Position numbers and translations under genes: made by a program. Of a stretch of DNA of 64,000 nucleotides, positions 33,836-41,354 are shown one piece after another. The notes under the pieces are model-generated. The model made no database searches and was not told where the DNA came from. It worked only from the letters and a program-made list of their open reading frames with translations. How positions within the stretch are numbered: the stretch's first letter is position 1; every line of letters starts with the position of its first letter. The DNA comes from Bacteroidales bacterium (lineage in GTDB: Bacteria > Bacteroidota > Bacteroidia > Bacteroidales > JAADJA01), in the NCBI GenBank assembly GCA_020052415.1, contig JAGVPB010000080.1, forward strand, positions 1 through 64,000, given 5' to 3'.

Positions 33836-36259
33836 CTATTTATCAAATCCATCCAGGTAAAAATTGTCTTTCGGAGTTTTCTTCTGCTGCTCTTTACCAG
33901 TGATATTGTAAGTAAAACTTAGAATAAAGTATCGTGATTCGATTTTACGGCGGTTAGTCTGGCTGTACCGGAAATTGTTCGCATCGGCTGCATCCAGGTC
34001 CAGTCCGAATTTGTATGTATTGAAAACATCTGAAATACTGAATACAAGCCGCCCTTTTTTCTTGAAAATACTTTTATTCACTGCGGCATCCACATAATAG
34101 CGCTCCTGATAAACCCCGGTGACAGACGGCAGTTTAGAGCGATAGTAAGCAGCCACCTGAATACCTGCATTTGCCGGAAGCTTTATTTGTGTGGAAAGAC
34201 TCCCGTTCCATGCAGTTCTGCTGTTGTCAACTTCATTATTTTCATACGATCCGTCAAGGCCAGTATAGAAAATATTTCCGTTAAGGTTGATCGTCCACCA
34301 TTTAAGCGGCTGATACGTCAATGAAAAATCACCGCCGTACAATACCGCTTTAGCAAGGTTCATATAGGTAACCGTTGTCGCGCTGTCGTCGGTCGCTGAT
34401 TTTATTCTTGAAATAGCATTGTTGATATTCCTGTAATAGAATGTCCCGATGGCGGACCATTTATCAAACACAAACCTGTCCCCGGCCTCAAAAGAGTTTA
34501 CATATTCCGGTTGCAGGTCAGGATTTCCTTTGTGCATGTTCAGGATATCGGCATATTCTTCAGTGTATGGATTCAGCATTTGAATGGTAGGGCGGTTAAT
34601 TCGCCTGCTGTATCCTGCAAATATCGTATGGTGGCTGTCAAGTTTTTTCGATAAGGTCACGGATGGGAAAAGCATATAGTAGTCCTGCCCGTGATTCCTG
34701 TTTTGCTCCGAAAGGGTATATTCACCTCTCAATCCCGCCTGAATTTCAATAAATCGAAGTTTGGCATTGAAGTTCACATACATTGCATGGATATGCTGGA
34801 TATAATTGAAATGACTGGCGAGCGCAGTATCATTTGTCCAGACACCCGGATCCGTTTCAAAACTCCCGGATGAAAAATCATTCAAAAGATCTTTCATATT
34901 GTAGCTATATCCTGATTCGAAGAAAAGTGAATCACTTAACGGATGAACATAATCGCAGGAAAGATCAGTAACTTTATTAAGCTGTTCGGCTGCCGTATTC
35001 TGCATTTCCGGATTTATTTCCGTCATGTCCGGGAAGTACCGATTTTCCTGATTTTGCAACTGACTGAAAACCGAATAATAAATGCCTGTCTTTATGTATT
35101 GACCTCGTTTAACGAAATTGTATCTGTAATCTGCATTTCCGTCAACCGAATAATTATCGAGATCAATGGCAATTGTTTTAAATGATTCCTCTGTTTTAAT
35201 GCCGCTTTTATCGTAAGTCAGGTAATTTATTTCACGGTCGGCTGTATTGAATTTCTTTGTGGCCATAGCAGAAATTCCAAACTGATGTCTCTGATTGATC
35301 TTAAAATCAAGATCGGTATTGAAAAAAAGGTTGTTCTGGTTATCATCCTGCTCATCGAACTGATAATAATCGAAAGCATCCGGGTTTTCATAATTATCTC
35401 TGAAATGCTCCTTCGACTGGTAACCGATTTTATGATTGGCTCCTCCATTGATATAGAACTGCATCCTGCCGCGTGTTCCTGAATATCCTGCATTTCCGCC
35501 AAAAGTTTCGGGGTAACCGGTATTCAGCATAAAAGTAGTTTTGCTGGTATTGCTTTTCCCCGACTTCATCACAATGTTAATGATCCCCGACATACCTTCA
35601 GCTTCATAACGCGCAGATGGATTATTGATCAACTCGATCTTTTCGATCCGGTCGGCAGGAATTTGACTGAGCGATTTAACCAGTTCCGATTTTTCACCAT
35701 TGATCAGGATCATGACTTTATCGCTTCCCCTGTAATTAATTTTACCATCCATGTCAATATCCACCGACGGTAAGGATTGAATGGCATCAAGGGCATTTCC
35801 GGCCGACAAAGTTGTATTCTCCGAAATATTGACGGTCGTTTTTTCAATGGTTTTCTCAATGAGGCTTTTATCACCGGTAATTTCAACCCCGTCAAGCGTC
35901 ACATTTTTTGAAATAAGCAGGATTTCGAACTGATTGATATTTTCATGTATGACGCTCTTCATTATTTTCCGGTGATAGCCCATGTAAGAAGCCATGATAA
36001 TGTATTCTCCCGATTTAATTCCATCAATTTGAAAATGACCTTTATCATCGGCTATTTCACCGGCAATCAAAATCGAATCAGGAACGCTAAATATTTGCAG
36101 TGTTGCATAAGGAAGCAACTCCAGGGTTTGGCTATCTTTTATTTCACCAGAAACTATTGTTTTCTTTTGGGTAAATGCCAGAGTGGTTTGAACCAACAAA
36201 AAAACAACTAAAAGGAGTTTGAGATTTTCCTTTAATAATACGCAATAGCTTAGGACCAT
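33836..36259 (-). CDS. TonB-dependent outer-membrane receptor (CarboxypepD_reg-like, beta-barrel type 3)
   Basis: Exported outer-membrane protein of about 807 residues. A carboxypeptidase-regulatory-like domain follows the signal peptide (VSGEIKDSQTLELLPYATLQIFSV... GHFQIDGIKSGEYIIMASYMGY). A plug domain follows (TLSAGNALDAIQSLPSVDIDMDGKINYRGSDKVMILINGE, then ADRIEKIELINNPSARYEAEGMSGIINIVMKSG). A barrel of the OMP_b-brl_3 type ends in a terminal aromatic-containing strand and a short tail. I prefer ATG 36259, because a TACTTTG box around 36286-36292 leaves little room for the ATG at 36283. It lies inside the arsenic island between arsR and an outer-membrane barrel gene, but its substrate is unknown. 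Confidence 0.82.
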   Translation of the reverse strand: MVLSYCVLLKENLKLLLVVFLLVQTTLAFTQKKTIVSGEIKDSQTLELLPYATLQIFSVPDSILIAGEIADDKGHFQIDGIKSGEYIIMASYMGYHRKIMKSVIHENINQFEILLISKNVTLDGVEITGDKSLIEKTIEKTTVNISENTTLSAGNALDAIQSLPSVDIDMDGKINYRGSDKVMILINGEKSELVKSLSQIPADRIEKIELINNPSARYEAEGMSGIINIVMKSGKSNTSKTTFMLNTGYPETFGGNAGYSGTRGRMQFYINGGANHKIGYQSKEHFRDNYENPDAFDYYQFDEQDDNQNNLFFNTDLDFKINQRHQFGISAMATKKFNTADREINYLTYDKSGIKTEESFKTIAIDLDNYSVDGNADYRYNFVKRGQYIKTGIYYSVFSQLQNQENRYFPDMTEINPEMQNTAAEQLNKVTDLSCDYVHPLSDSLFFESGYSYNMKDLLNDFSSGSFETDPGVWTNDTALASHFNYIQHIHAMYVNFNAKLRFIEIQAGLRGEYTLSEQNRNHGQDYYMLFPSVTLSKKLDSHHTIFAGYSRRINRPTIQMLNPYTEEYADILNMHKGNPDLQPEYVNSFEAGDRFVFDKWSAIGTFYYRNINNAISRIKSATDDSATTVTYMNLAKAVLYGGDFSLTYQPLKWWTINLNGNIFYTGLDGSYENNEVDNSRTAWNGSLSTQIKLPANAGIQVAAYYRSKLPSVTGVYQERYYVDAAVNKSIFKKKGRLVFSISDVFNTYKFGLDLDAADANNFRYSQTNRRKIESRYFILSFTYNITGKEQQKKTPKDNFYLDGFDK

Positions 36260-36330
36260 TAAGTTAAATTTTTCCGGATGCAAAGTAAATCAAAGAATAA
36301 TCTTATCAGCATGTTCAAGTCAATTGGTTA

Positions 36331-37311
36331 TTATTTTTTTTCAATTTCTTCAACAACAATTTTGCTAAAAGAAATTTTATACGACAGGCTTGCAGCAACG
36401 GCAAACTTATTTCCTAATTGTATTCCATTGTAATATTTGTTCACCGGAAGCTCCGAATTAACTGACAAAAGCCAGTTGTGCGAAATACTGTAACTCAAAT
36501 GGAGAATTGTATAAACTAATGAATAACCTGAAGACTCGACAACCTGTTCATTTTCCCTGCCGGCTTTGGCTCTGTTTTCATTTCTGATCTCCAATCCAAG
36601 ATTGATCTTATCAAAAACTTTATAAGACCCAATTACTGAAAACAGGTAAACATTGCCATATTTATAGTAAAAATTTTCGGAATCAATCAGTTGGGCGTAT
36701 TCAAACGACCCATAAAAACCCAGGTTCAATTTCGGGTTTTTAAATGATTTATTAACGAATAAATTAAGAAGGTAGCGGAAACTCCCGCTTGATGGCTGTA
36801 TGGTAATTGGCAATTTTACATTATCTACTTCCTGATCGAAAACACCTATGGGAAACTTCATCCCTAAGGAAGGAATGATTGAATATTTATGCGTAAAACT
36901 TTTAAAAGCAAGATATTTTAGAGTAAGGGTGGCATCGCCTAAACCATAACCTGTTTTTGTCGCCCAATCCTCTTTGAAGTATTCTTCCGATTTATTGATG
37001 AAATAACCCAGGTCTGTTTGAATACTCAATCGCTGGGTCAATCCATAAACCAATTGAAGGTTCAAATAATTGAACCAGGCTTTTTCAATATCATTAATAT
37101 CAATTTTCTCAGAGCCTTTGTAATACGTATCCGATGCACTGTATTTGTAACCTACAGCCATCTGCAGCTCTTTATATCCAAGATTCGCTTGTTCGCTGTA
37201 GAAAAATGGATTTCCGGCAGAACAGCATTGTGCACTGATCGTTTTAAAATATCCAAAACCAAGGAACACTATGAAAAGGTAAACGTACGGTAATTTATTT
37301 ATTTCCATCAT
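36331..37311 (-). CDS. Exported outer-membrane barrel protein
   Basis: Start taken at ATG 37311/37308, giving MEINKLPYVYLFIVFLGFGYFKTISA as signal region. A longer frame upstream is an out-of-frame shadow of the lipoprotein gene. The mature protein opens with CCSAGNPFFYSEQ and then shows repeated amphipathic strands (KELQMAVGYKYSASDTYY, YLNLQLVYGLTQRLSIQTDLGYFI, SIIPSLGMKFPIG, LNLGFYGSFEYAQL), resembling the transporter/porin barrels of Bacteroidota metal-resistance loci. Its 5' end overlaps the 3' end of the lipoprotein gene by 17 bases, so the two are coupled. A role in metal or metalloid handling is inferred from context only. Confidence 0.72.
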   Translation of the reverse strand: MMEINKLPYVYLFIVFLGFGYFKTISAQCCSAGNPFFYSEQANLGYKELQMAVGYKYSASDTYYKGSEKIDINDIEKAWFNYLNLQLVYGLTQRLSIQTDLGYFINKSEEYFKEDWATKTGYGLGDATLTLKYLAFKSFTHKYSIIPSLGMKFPIGVFDQEVDNVKLPITIQPSSGSFRYLLNLFVNKSFKNPKLNLGFYGSFEYAQLIDSENFYYKYGNVYLFSVIGSYKVFDKINLGLEIRNENRAKAGRENEQVVESSGYSLVYTILHLSYSISHNWLLSVNSELPVNKYYNGIQLGNKFAVAASLSYKISFSKIVVEEIEKK

Positions 37312-37660
37312 AATAGGATGTAACCACGATCTGAATCTGTTCTTCATCATACCCTGTGCTGTCCGAGATGGTGCACGTGATGGTATTGGTGCCGATGCAG
37401 CATTGTCCTGCAGCATATTTGATCTGTGTTCCGCTTCCGTTAAAATTGCCATGATCGCATTCCCACTCATATTCCAGGTTGTTACCGGTAGCATAACAGT
37501 TAATGGTCGTTGTATCCCAGGCTTTAACGGTATCAAAAGTAGCCGTCAGGCTGTCAATATGGATGCTATCCGAAGGTATGCTTTTGTCTTTTTCCTTTTC
37601 GCAGGCTGCCATAACAGCTACAACTATTAGGCATCCGTAAAATGATCTAAAGATTTTCAT
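37295..37660 (-). CDS. Small lipoprotein with PKD-like fold
   Basis: A 121-residue lipoprotein with lipobox VMAAC (Cys20). The mature part has an Ig/PKD-like pattern (SLTATFDTVKAWDTTTINCYATGNNLEYEWECDHGNFNGSGTQIKYAAGQCCIGTNTITCTISDSTG) with five cysteines, including a CC pair. It is translationally coupled to the downstream barrel gene. It probably sits on the periplasmic or outer face near that barrel. The cysteine richness might matter for thiophilic metalloids, but disulfides are equally likely. Confidence 0.65.
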   Translation of the reverse strand: MKIFRSFYGCLIVVAVMAACEKEKDKSIPSDSIHIDSLTATFDTVKAWDTTTINCYATGNNLEYEWECDHGNFNGSGTQIKYAAGQCCIGTNTITCTISDSTGYDEEQIQIVVTSYYDGNK

Positions 37661-37671
37661 TAAATAAATTA

Positions 37672-38073
37672 TTAATTTTTATTTCTAATTCTTAACTGGC
37701 ACATGCACGAGCCGGTTAAAATCCTTGATTTATCTTTCGAAACAGGGTATCCCATCCGATCCCAATCCACAATTCCGCCTGCAAGGTTATAGACTTCCTG
37801 ATATCCGCTTTCCAGCAGCAACTGACAGACTTCTTTGCTTCTGAGTCCAACGGCATCGGCAATGATCAGCGCTTTATCCCGTGGTAATTCCTGTAAATGG
37901 TCTGCAATTTCACTGTACGGGCAATAAATCACCCTCTCCACATCAAAAAGACGACTGAGTTCATAATCGGGTCTTACATCCAGCAAAACGGTGCCCATTT
38001 TTAAGAGATGAATAGCATCTCCTCCCGAAATGTGGATGATTTCCTGAGGTTCATGAACTGATGCTCTTTCCAT
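37672..38073 (-). CDS. Rhodanese-like protein lacking the catalytic cysteine
   Basis: A 133-residue single rhodanese domain: TVLLDVRPDYELSRLFDVERVIYCPYSEI, then LIIADAVGLRSKEVCQLLLESGYQEVYNLAGGIVDW. In active enzymes the loop reads YCRSGxRS; here the Cys position is Asp (ADAVGLRS), so sulfur transfer by the usual mechanism is unlikely. A C-terminal extension carries a CxC pair (GSCMCQL). It lies between the permease gene (21 bases upstream) and the lipoprotein gene (11 bases downstream), so it is co-transcribed. It might bind a ligand or metal through the C-terminal CxC. Confidence 0.75.
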   Translation of the reverse strand: MERASVHEPQEIIHISGGDAIHLLKMGTVLLDVRPDYELSRLFDVERVIYCPYSEIADHLQELPRDKALIIADAVGLRSKEVCQLLLESGYQEVYNLAGGIVDWDRMGYPVSKDKSRILTGSCMCQLRIRNKN

Positions 38074-38094
38074 CAGATAAGTTTCTTGCTTTGA

Positions 38095-39438
38095 TTAAAA
38101 CAACCATCCATAAATTAATCCTGTAAACGTTGCCATGATTACTACCAGGGAAACATATACCACAGTCTTCTGCATCCCTATGATCCCCCTTATAACGAGC
38201 ATATTGGGCAATGACAAAGAGGGACCGGCAAGTAATAAAGCCAGCGCAGGTCCTTTACCCATACCGGATGCAATAAGTCCTTGCAGTATAGGTACTTCAG
38301 TGAGTGTCGCAAAGTACATGAAAGCGCCTACTACAGATGCGAAAAAATTAGAAAAAAATGAATTGCCACCCACCAGCCATTGTATCCATTCATTTGGGAT
38401 CACTCCAGCAATGGATTGCCCATCATGAGTCGAACCCAGTAGAAATCCGGCTGTTACAACTCCAATTGCCAGCAAGGGCAGAATTTGCTTCGCAAAATCC
38501 CAGGTTACAATTATCCACTCGCGATTGTCATTATCCTTTTTATCTTTAAGAGTGATTATACTTAATGAAATAATACCAACAAGCATAGGAACGAGAGGGC
38601 TCAGTTTGGCATTATCAATAAAACTACTGGCAAGCAGTGCAGAAATAGCAGTTGCAACAACTGCTGCCAATACCCATTGCCACTTAATTTTAAGGATATA
38701 AATTAAAGAATATCCCATCATCAACCCAAAAAATCCGGTAATGTACCACTTGTAAAACCAGATATAATACCAGGTACTTGAAGTGTCATCACCCGCGGGT
38801 GCTCCCCAATTGGCAAATACAAGGATCAGCACAAGTACGAAAAAATGAAACGAGGTTTGCCACATCGGTCTTTTTTCAGGCTGAAGCGGTATGTTCATTT
38901 GCTCTTCCCTTTTAACTTTTTCTTCTTTGCGATAGATGAGCGACATGACACTTCCGATGACAATACTAAAAACTACAGCACCGATCGTACGGGCAACGCC
39001 CATTTCAAAACCGAGAATTCGTGCGGTTAGAATGATTGCAAGAATGTTAATGGCAGGTCCTGAATAAAGGAATGCAATGGCTGGCCCCAAACCGGCTCCC
39101 CGCTTGTGAATGCTCGAAAACAAAGGTAAAATGGTGCAGGAGCAAACCGCCAGGATTGTACCGGAAACGGCAGCAACAGAATATGCCAGCCATTTTCTGG
39201 CATTGGCTCCGAAGTACCGTAGCACCGATCCCTGGCTCACAAAGACTGAGATTACTCCGGCGATAAAAAATGCAGGTAACAGGCATAATACCACATGTTC
39301 GCGCGCATACCATTTCACCAGGTCAAACGTGGCATCTAATGCCGTTGCAAACCTCGCACTCTCCAGTGGAAGGAAAAAAGCAACCCCAAAAATCACCACG
39401 ATCCAAACAAGTATTTTTAGTTCTTTTTTAGTTTCCAT
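38095..39438 (-). CDS. ArsP/SO_0444-family permease
   Basis: Start at ATG 39438 (METKKELK); an upstream TTG is less likely. A 447-residue membrane protein with about eleven hydrophobic segments in two halves separated by a basic/acidic loop (YRKEEKVKREEQMN). The half-site signatures of the DUF318/ArsP permeases are GTILAVCSCTILPLFSSIHKRGAGLGPAIAFLYSGPAINILA and TLTEVPILQGLIASGMGKGPALALLLAGPSLSLPN. ArsP exports trivalent organoarsenicals, while SO_0444-type relatives have been linked to other metals. In this context organoarsenical efflux is the best guess, complementing ArsG. Confidence 0.85.
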   Translation of the reverse strand: METKKELKILVWIVVIFGVAFFLPLESARFATALDATFDLVKWYAREHVVLCLLPAFFIAGVISVFVSQGSVLRYFGANARKWLAYSVAAVSGTILAVCSCTILPLFSSIHKRGAGLGPAIAFLYSGPAINILAIILTARILGFEMGVARTIGAVVFSIVIGSVMSLIYRKEEKVKREEQMNIPLQPEKRPMWQTSFHFFVLVLILVFANWGAPAGDDTSSTWYYIWFYKWYITGFFGLMMGYSLIYILKIKWQWVLAAVVATAISALLASSFIDNAKLSPLVPMLVGIISLSIITLKDKKDNDNREWIIVTWDFAKQILPLLAIGVVTAGFLLGSTHDGQSIAGVIPNEWIQWLVGGNSFFSNFFASVVGAFMYFATLTEVPILQGLIASGMGKGPALALLLAGPSLSLPNMLVIRGIIGMQKTVVYVSLVVIMATFTGLIYGWLF

Positions 39439-39481
39439 AATCTTCAAGTTCGCAGAAATACGAACATCTGTGATAAAAAAA

Positions 39482-40180
39482 TCAGAAAAACATTATGATT
39501 ATGTAATAAATGCCGATGGCAATAAATAAAGCAGCAATAACCCTTCTGAACCAGATTTCAAAAGTCTTTAATTTTTTATAGAAACCAGCTACTCCCGATA
39601 AGGTATAGGCTATCAGCCATGCAAAAATGATGACGGGAATTCCGGTTGCGATTGCAAAAACAAGTGGTAACAGAATTCCTTCATTGCTGCTGATGGTCAG
39701 CGGAATTAACATTCCGAAATACAGCACCCCACTGTAAGGACAAAAAGCCAAAGCAAAAATGATCCCAAGCAGCAACACACCCCAGTAATTCCCGGTTCCC
39801 TTTTTAGAGAATCTCTCGGTAATTGATGATAGTCCCGGAAAGTTGATCCTGATGATGTCGAGCATGAACAATCCGATGAGTATGAGCAAAGGTCCGATGA
39901 TCTTCTCGCCGTACTTCTGAAAAAACCCGGATAAGTTAAACTTGTCGGCACTGTAAACCAGAATGACCGCAAGAAGTGTATAGGACAAGGAACGGCCAAG
40001 TGTGTAAACCAATCCATTGATAAATACCCGGTTCCTGTTTTGAATATCCTTGCTGATAAAACCGACGGCAGTAATATTGGTTGCCAGCGGGCAGGGACTG
40101 ATGGCGGTCATCAAACCAAGAATAAAGGCTGTAAATAATGGGAAGGATGAACTTTCCAATAATGTCGTCAGAAATTCCAT
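39482..40180 (-). CDS. arsG: ArsG-family transporter (aromatic arsenical efflux)
   Basis: A 232-residue membrane protein with six hydrophobic segments of the CcdA/TauE-like kind. It has the paired cysteine-proline motifs AISPCPLATNITAVGFIS (helix 1) and FALAFCPYSGVLYFGMLIPL (helix 4). This arrangement and the gene order arsE-like/arsF/arsG match the system reported to take up electrons for, or export, nitro-aromatic arsenicals. It starts seven bases after arsF. The relation to thiol:disulfide electron transporters leaves open that it carries electrons rather than arsenicals. Confidence 0.8.
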   Translation of the reverse strand: MEFLTTLLESSSFPLFTAFILGLMTAISPCPLATNITAVGFISKDIQNRNRVFINGLVYTLGRSLSYTLLAVILVYSADKFNLSGFFQKYGEKIIGPLLILIGLFMLDIIRINFPGLSSITERFSKKGTGNYWGVLLLGIIFALAFCPYSGVLYFGMLIPLTISSNEGILLPLVFAIATGIPVIIFAWLIAYTLSGVAGFYKKLKTFEIWFRRVIAALFIAIGIYYIIIMFF

Positions 40181-40187
40181 TTCAGGA

Positions 40188-40601
40188 TTACATTTTTTCG
40201 ATGGTGTCGCCGATGGCTTTCTTCAGTTTTTCAGGCTTTGTGGCTGCATACAAAAATGCAGTATTGGTCAGATTTTCCTGTTTACTGCCTTTCACCAAAA
40301 GCAAGGTCTGGCCATCCACTTTGTATTTCTCGGCCAATGGCTGATTCGATTCTTCTTCAATGTTAACAGACAGGAAAATGATCTGACCCGATTTCATCTT
40401 TTCAGGATAAAGTTCTTCCAGCGCTTTTTTCGATTCATTTTCAACGGCCATGCAGGTAGCGCACCGGCGTTCATAATGAAAGTAATACACCTCGATTTTA
40501 TCCTCTGATATCGTTTGATTCTTTTCGACGGTTGTTTGACCCATCCCGGAATATACAACACCCATGAAAGCCAGGATAATAACAATAACAGCTGTTTTCA
40601 T
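40188..40601 (-). CDS. arsF: ArsF-family protein
   Basis: A 137-residue exported thioredoxin-like protein with a signal peptide. The core YYFHYERRCATCMAVENESKKALEELYPEKM holds a CATC redox pair, followed by IIFLSVNIEEESNQPLAEKYKVDGQTLLLVKG. This pattern matches the ArsF family annotated as a subunit of the nitrophenyl-compound nitroreductase. It lies four bases after the arsE-like gene and seven before arsG, a tight three-gene unit. The enzymatic role is from family knowledge, not visible here. Confidence 0.82.
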   Translation of the reverse strand: MKTAVIVIILAFMGVVYSGMGQTTVEKNQTISEDKIEVYYFHYERRCATCMAVENESKKALEELYPEKMKSGQIIFLSVNIEEESNQPLAEKYKVDGQTLLLVKGSKQENLTNTAFLYAATKPEKLKKAIGDTIEKM

Positions 40602-40605
40602 TTTT

Positions 40606-40842
40606 TTATTTATTTGTTAAAAGTTCCTTTAATTCGCTCACCGAGGGTATTCTTCCGCTCATTACCACTTTTCCGTCAACCACGAGTCCGGGGGTTCGCA
40701 TGATCCCGTATTCCATGATCTTCATGATGTCCTCTTCCTTGGTTACACTGGCTTCGATTCCTAATTCCGCCACTGTATCGCGGGTCATCTTCTCCAGGGT
40801 TTTGCATTTCGGGCAACCCGTTCCCAATACTTTGATTTCCAT
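40606..40842 (-). CDS. Small thioredoxin-like protein (ArsE-like)
   Basis: A 78-residue thioredoxin_3-type protein: MEIKVLGTGCPKCKTLEKMTRDTVAELG with a CPKC redox motif (Cys10, Cys13), then GIMRTPGLVVDGKVVMSGRIPS with the cis-proline. No signal peptide, so cytoplasmic. It is the first gene of the triplet with arsF and arsG, 57 bases downstream of arsR2. Position fits ArsE, but I am not certain the name applies to this family. Confidence 0.8.
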   Translation of the reverse strand: MEIKVLGTGCPKCKTLEKMTRDTVAELGIEASVTKEEDIMKIMEYGIMRTPGLVVDGKVVMSGRIPSVSELKELLTNK

Positions 40843-40899
40843 TTTATTTATTACTTGTTCGTTGTTCGTAAAATTGCGAACAAAGGTGAAGAAAAAAAA

Positions 40900-41199
40900 T
40901 CAATTGCCAAAAAAAACTGAAAAAAGTTTCTTAGCTTCTTCAAAGTTTTGCCTGTTGATGCAGTATTTGATTTTTGGAGGTTCGGTTTCTCCCTGTATCA
41001 GCCCGGCTTTTTTAAGTTCTTTCAGGTGCTGCGAAAGGGTGGATTTGGCGATGGGCAGCACTTCACTCAGGTCGCCACTGTAACAGCAACTTTGGTGTGA
41101 GAGCAGTTCGAGAATATACATCCGGATCGGGTGACCGAGCGCTTTGGCAAAGCGTGCAGCCTTTTTCTGTTCCGGTGTCATTACTTCTTTAATTCCCAT
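40900..41199 (-). CDS. arsR: ArsR-family repressor (second copy)
   Basis: A 99-residue winged-helix protein: FAKALGHPIRMYILELLSHQSCCYSGDLSEVLPIAKSTLSQHLKELKKAGLIQGETEPPKIKYCIN. Its SCCYSGD segment parallels SCYTGD of the other ArsR, so both probably sense metalloid through this helix. It leads the arsE-like/arsF/arsG unit. On the minus strand a perfect -7 box TACTTTTG lies at 41212-41219, 13 bases upstream of the ATG. The presence of two different ArsR copies suggests separate control of the two halves of the island. Confidence 0.9.
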   Translation of the reverse strand: MGIKEVMTPEQKKAARFAKALGHPIRMYILELLSHQSCCYSGDLSEVLPIAKSTLSQHLKELKKAGLIQGETEPPKIKYCINRQNFEEAKKLFSVFFGN

Positions 41200-41354
41200 T
41201 CAATTTTTTTTCAAAAGTACGAATTGATTCTTCCTGTTCAGAGTTGAAAATAAAAAATCGGATAAAAAATAGCGTTTGAATCACATTGTAATTCATTTGC
41301 TTCAATCAGGTAATAGCCTGTTGCAATCCGAAAGATATTTTAATTAATACGCAG

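Noticed and set aside
37312-37536. N-terminal extension of the outer-membrane barrel frame
   Set aside because: It overlaps the lipoprotein gene in another frame and has no signal peptide; the signal sequence begins at 37311/37308.
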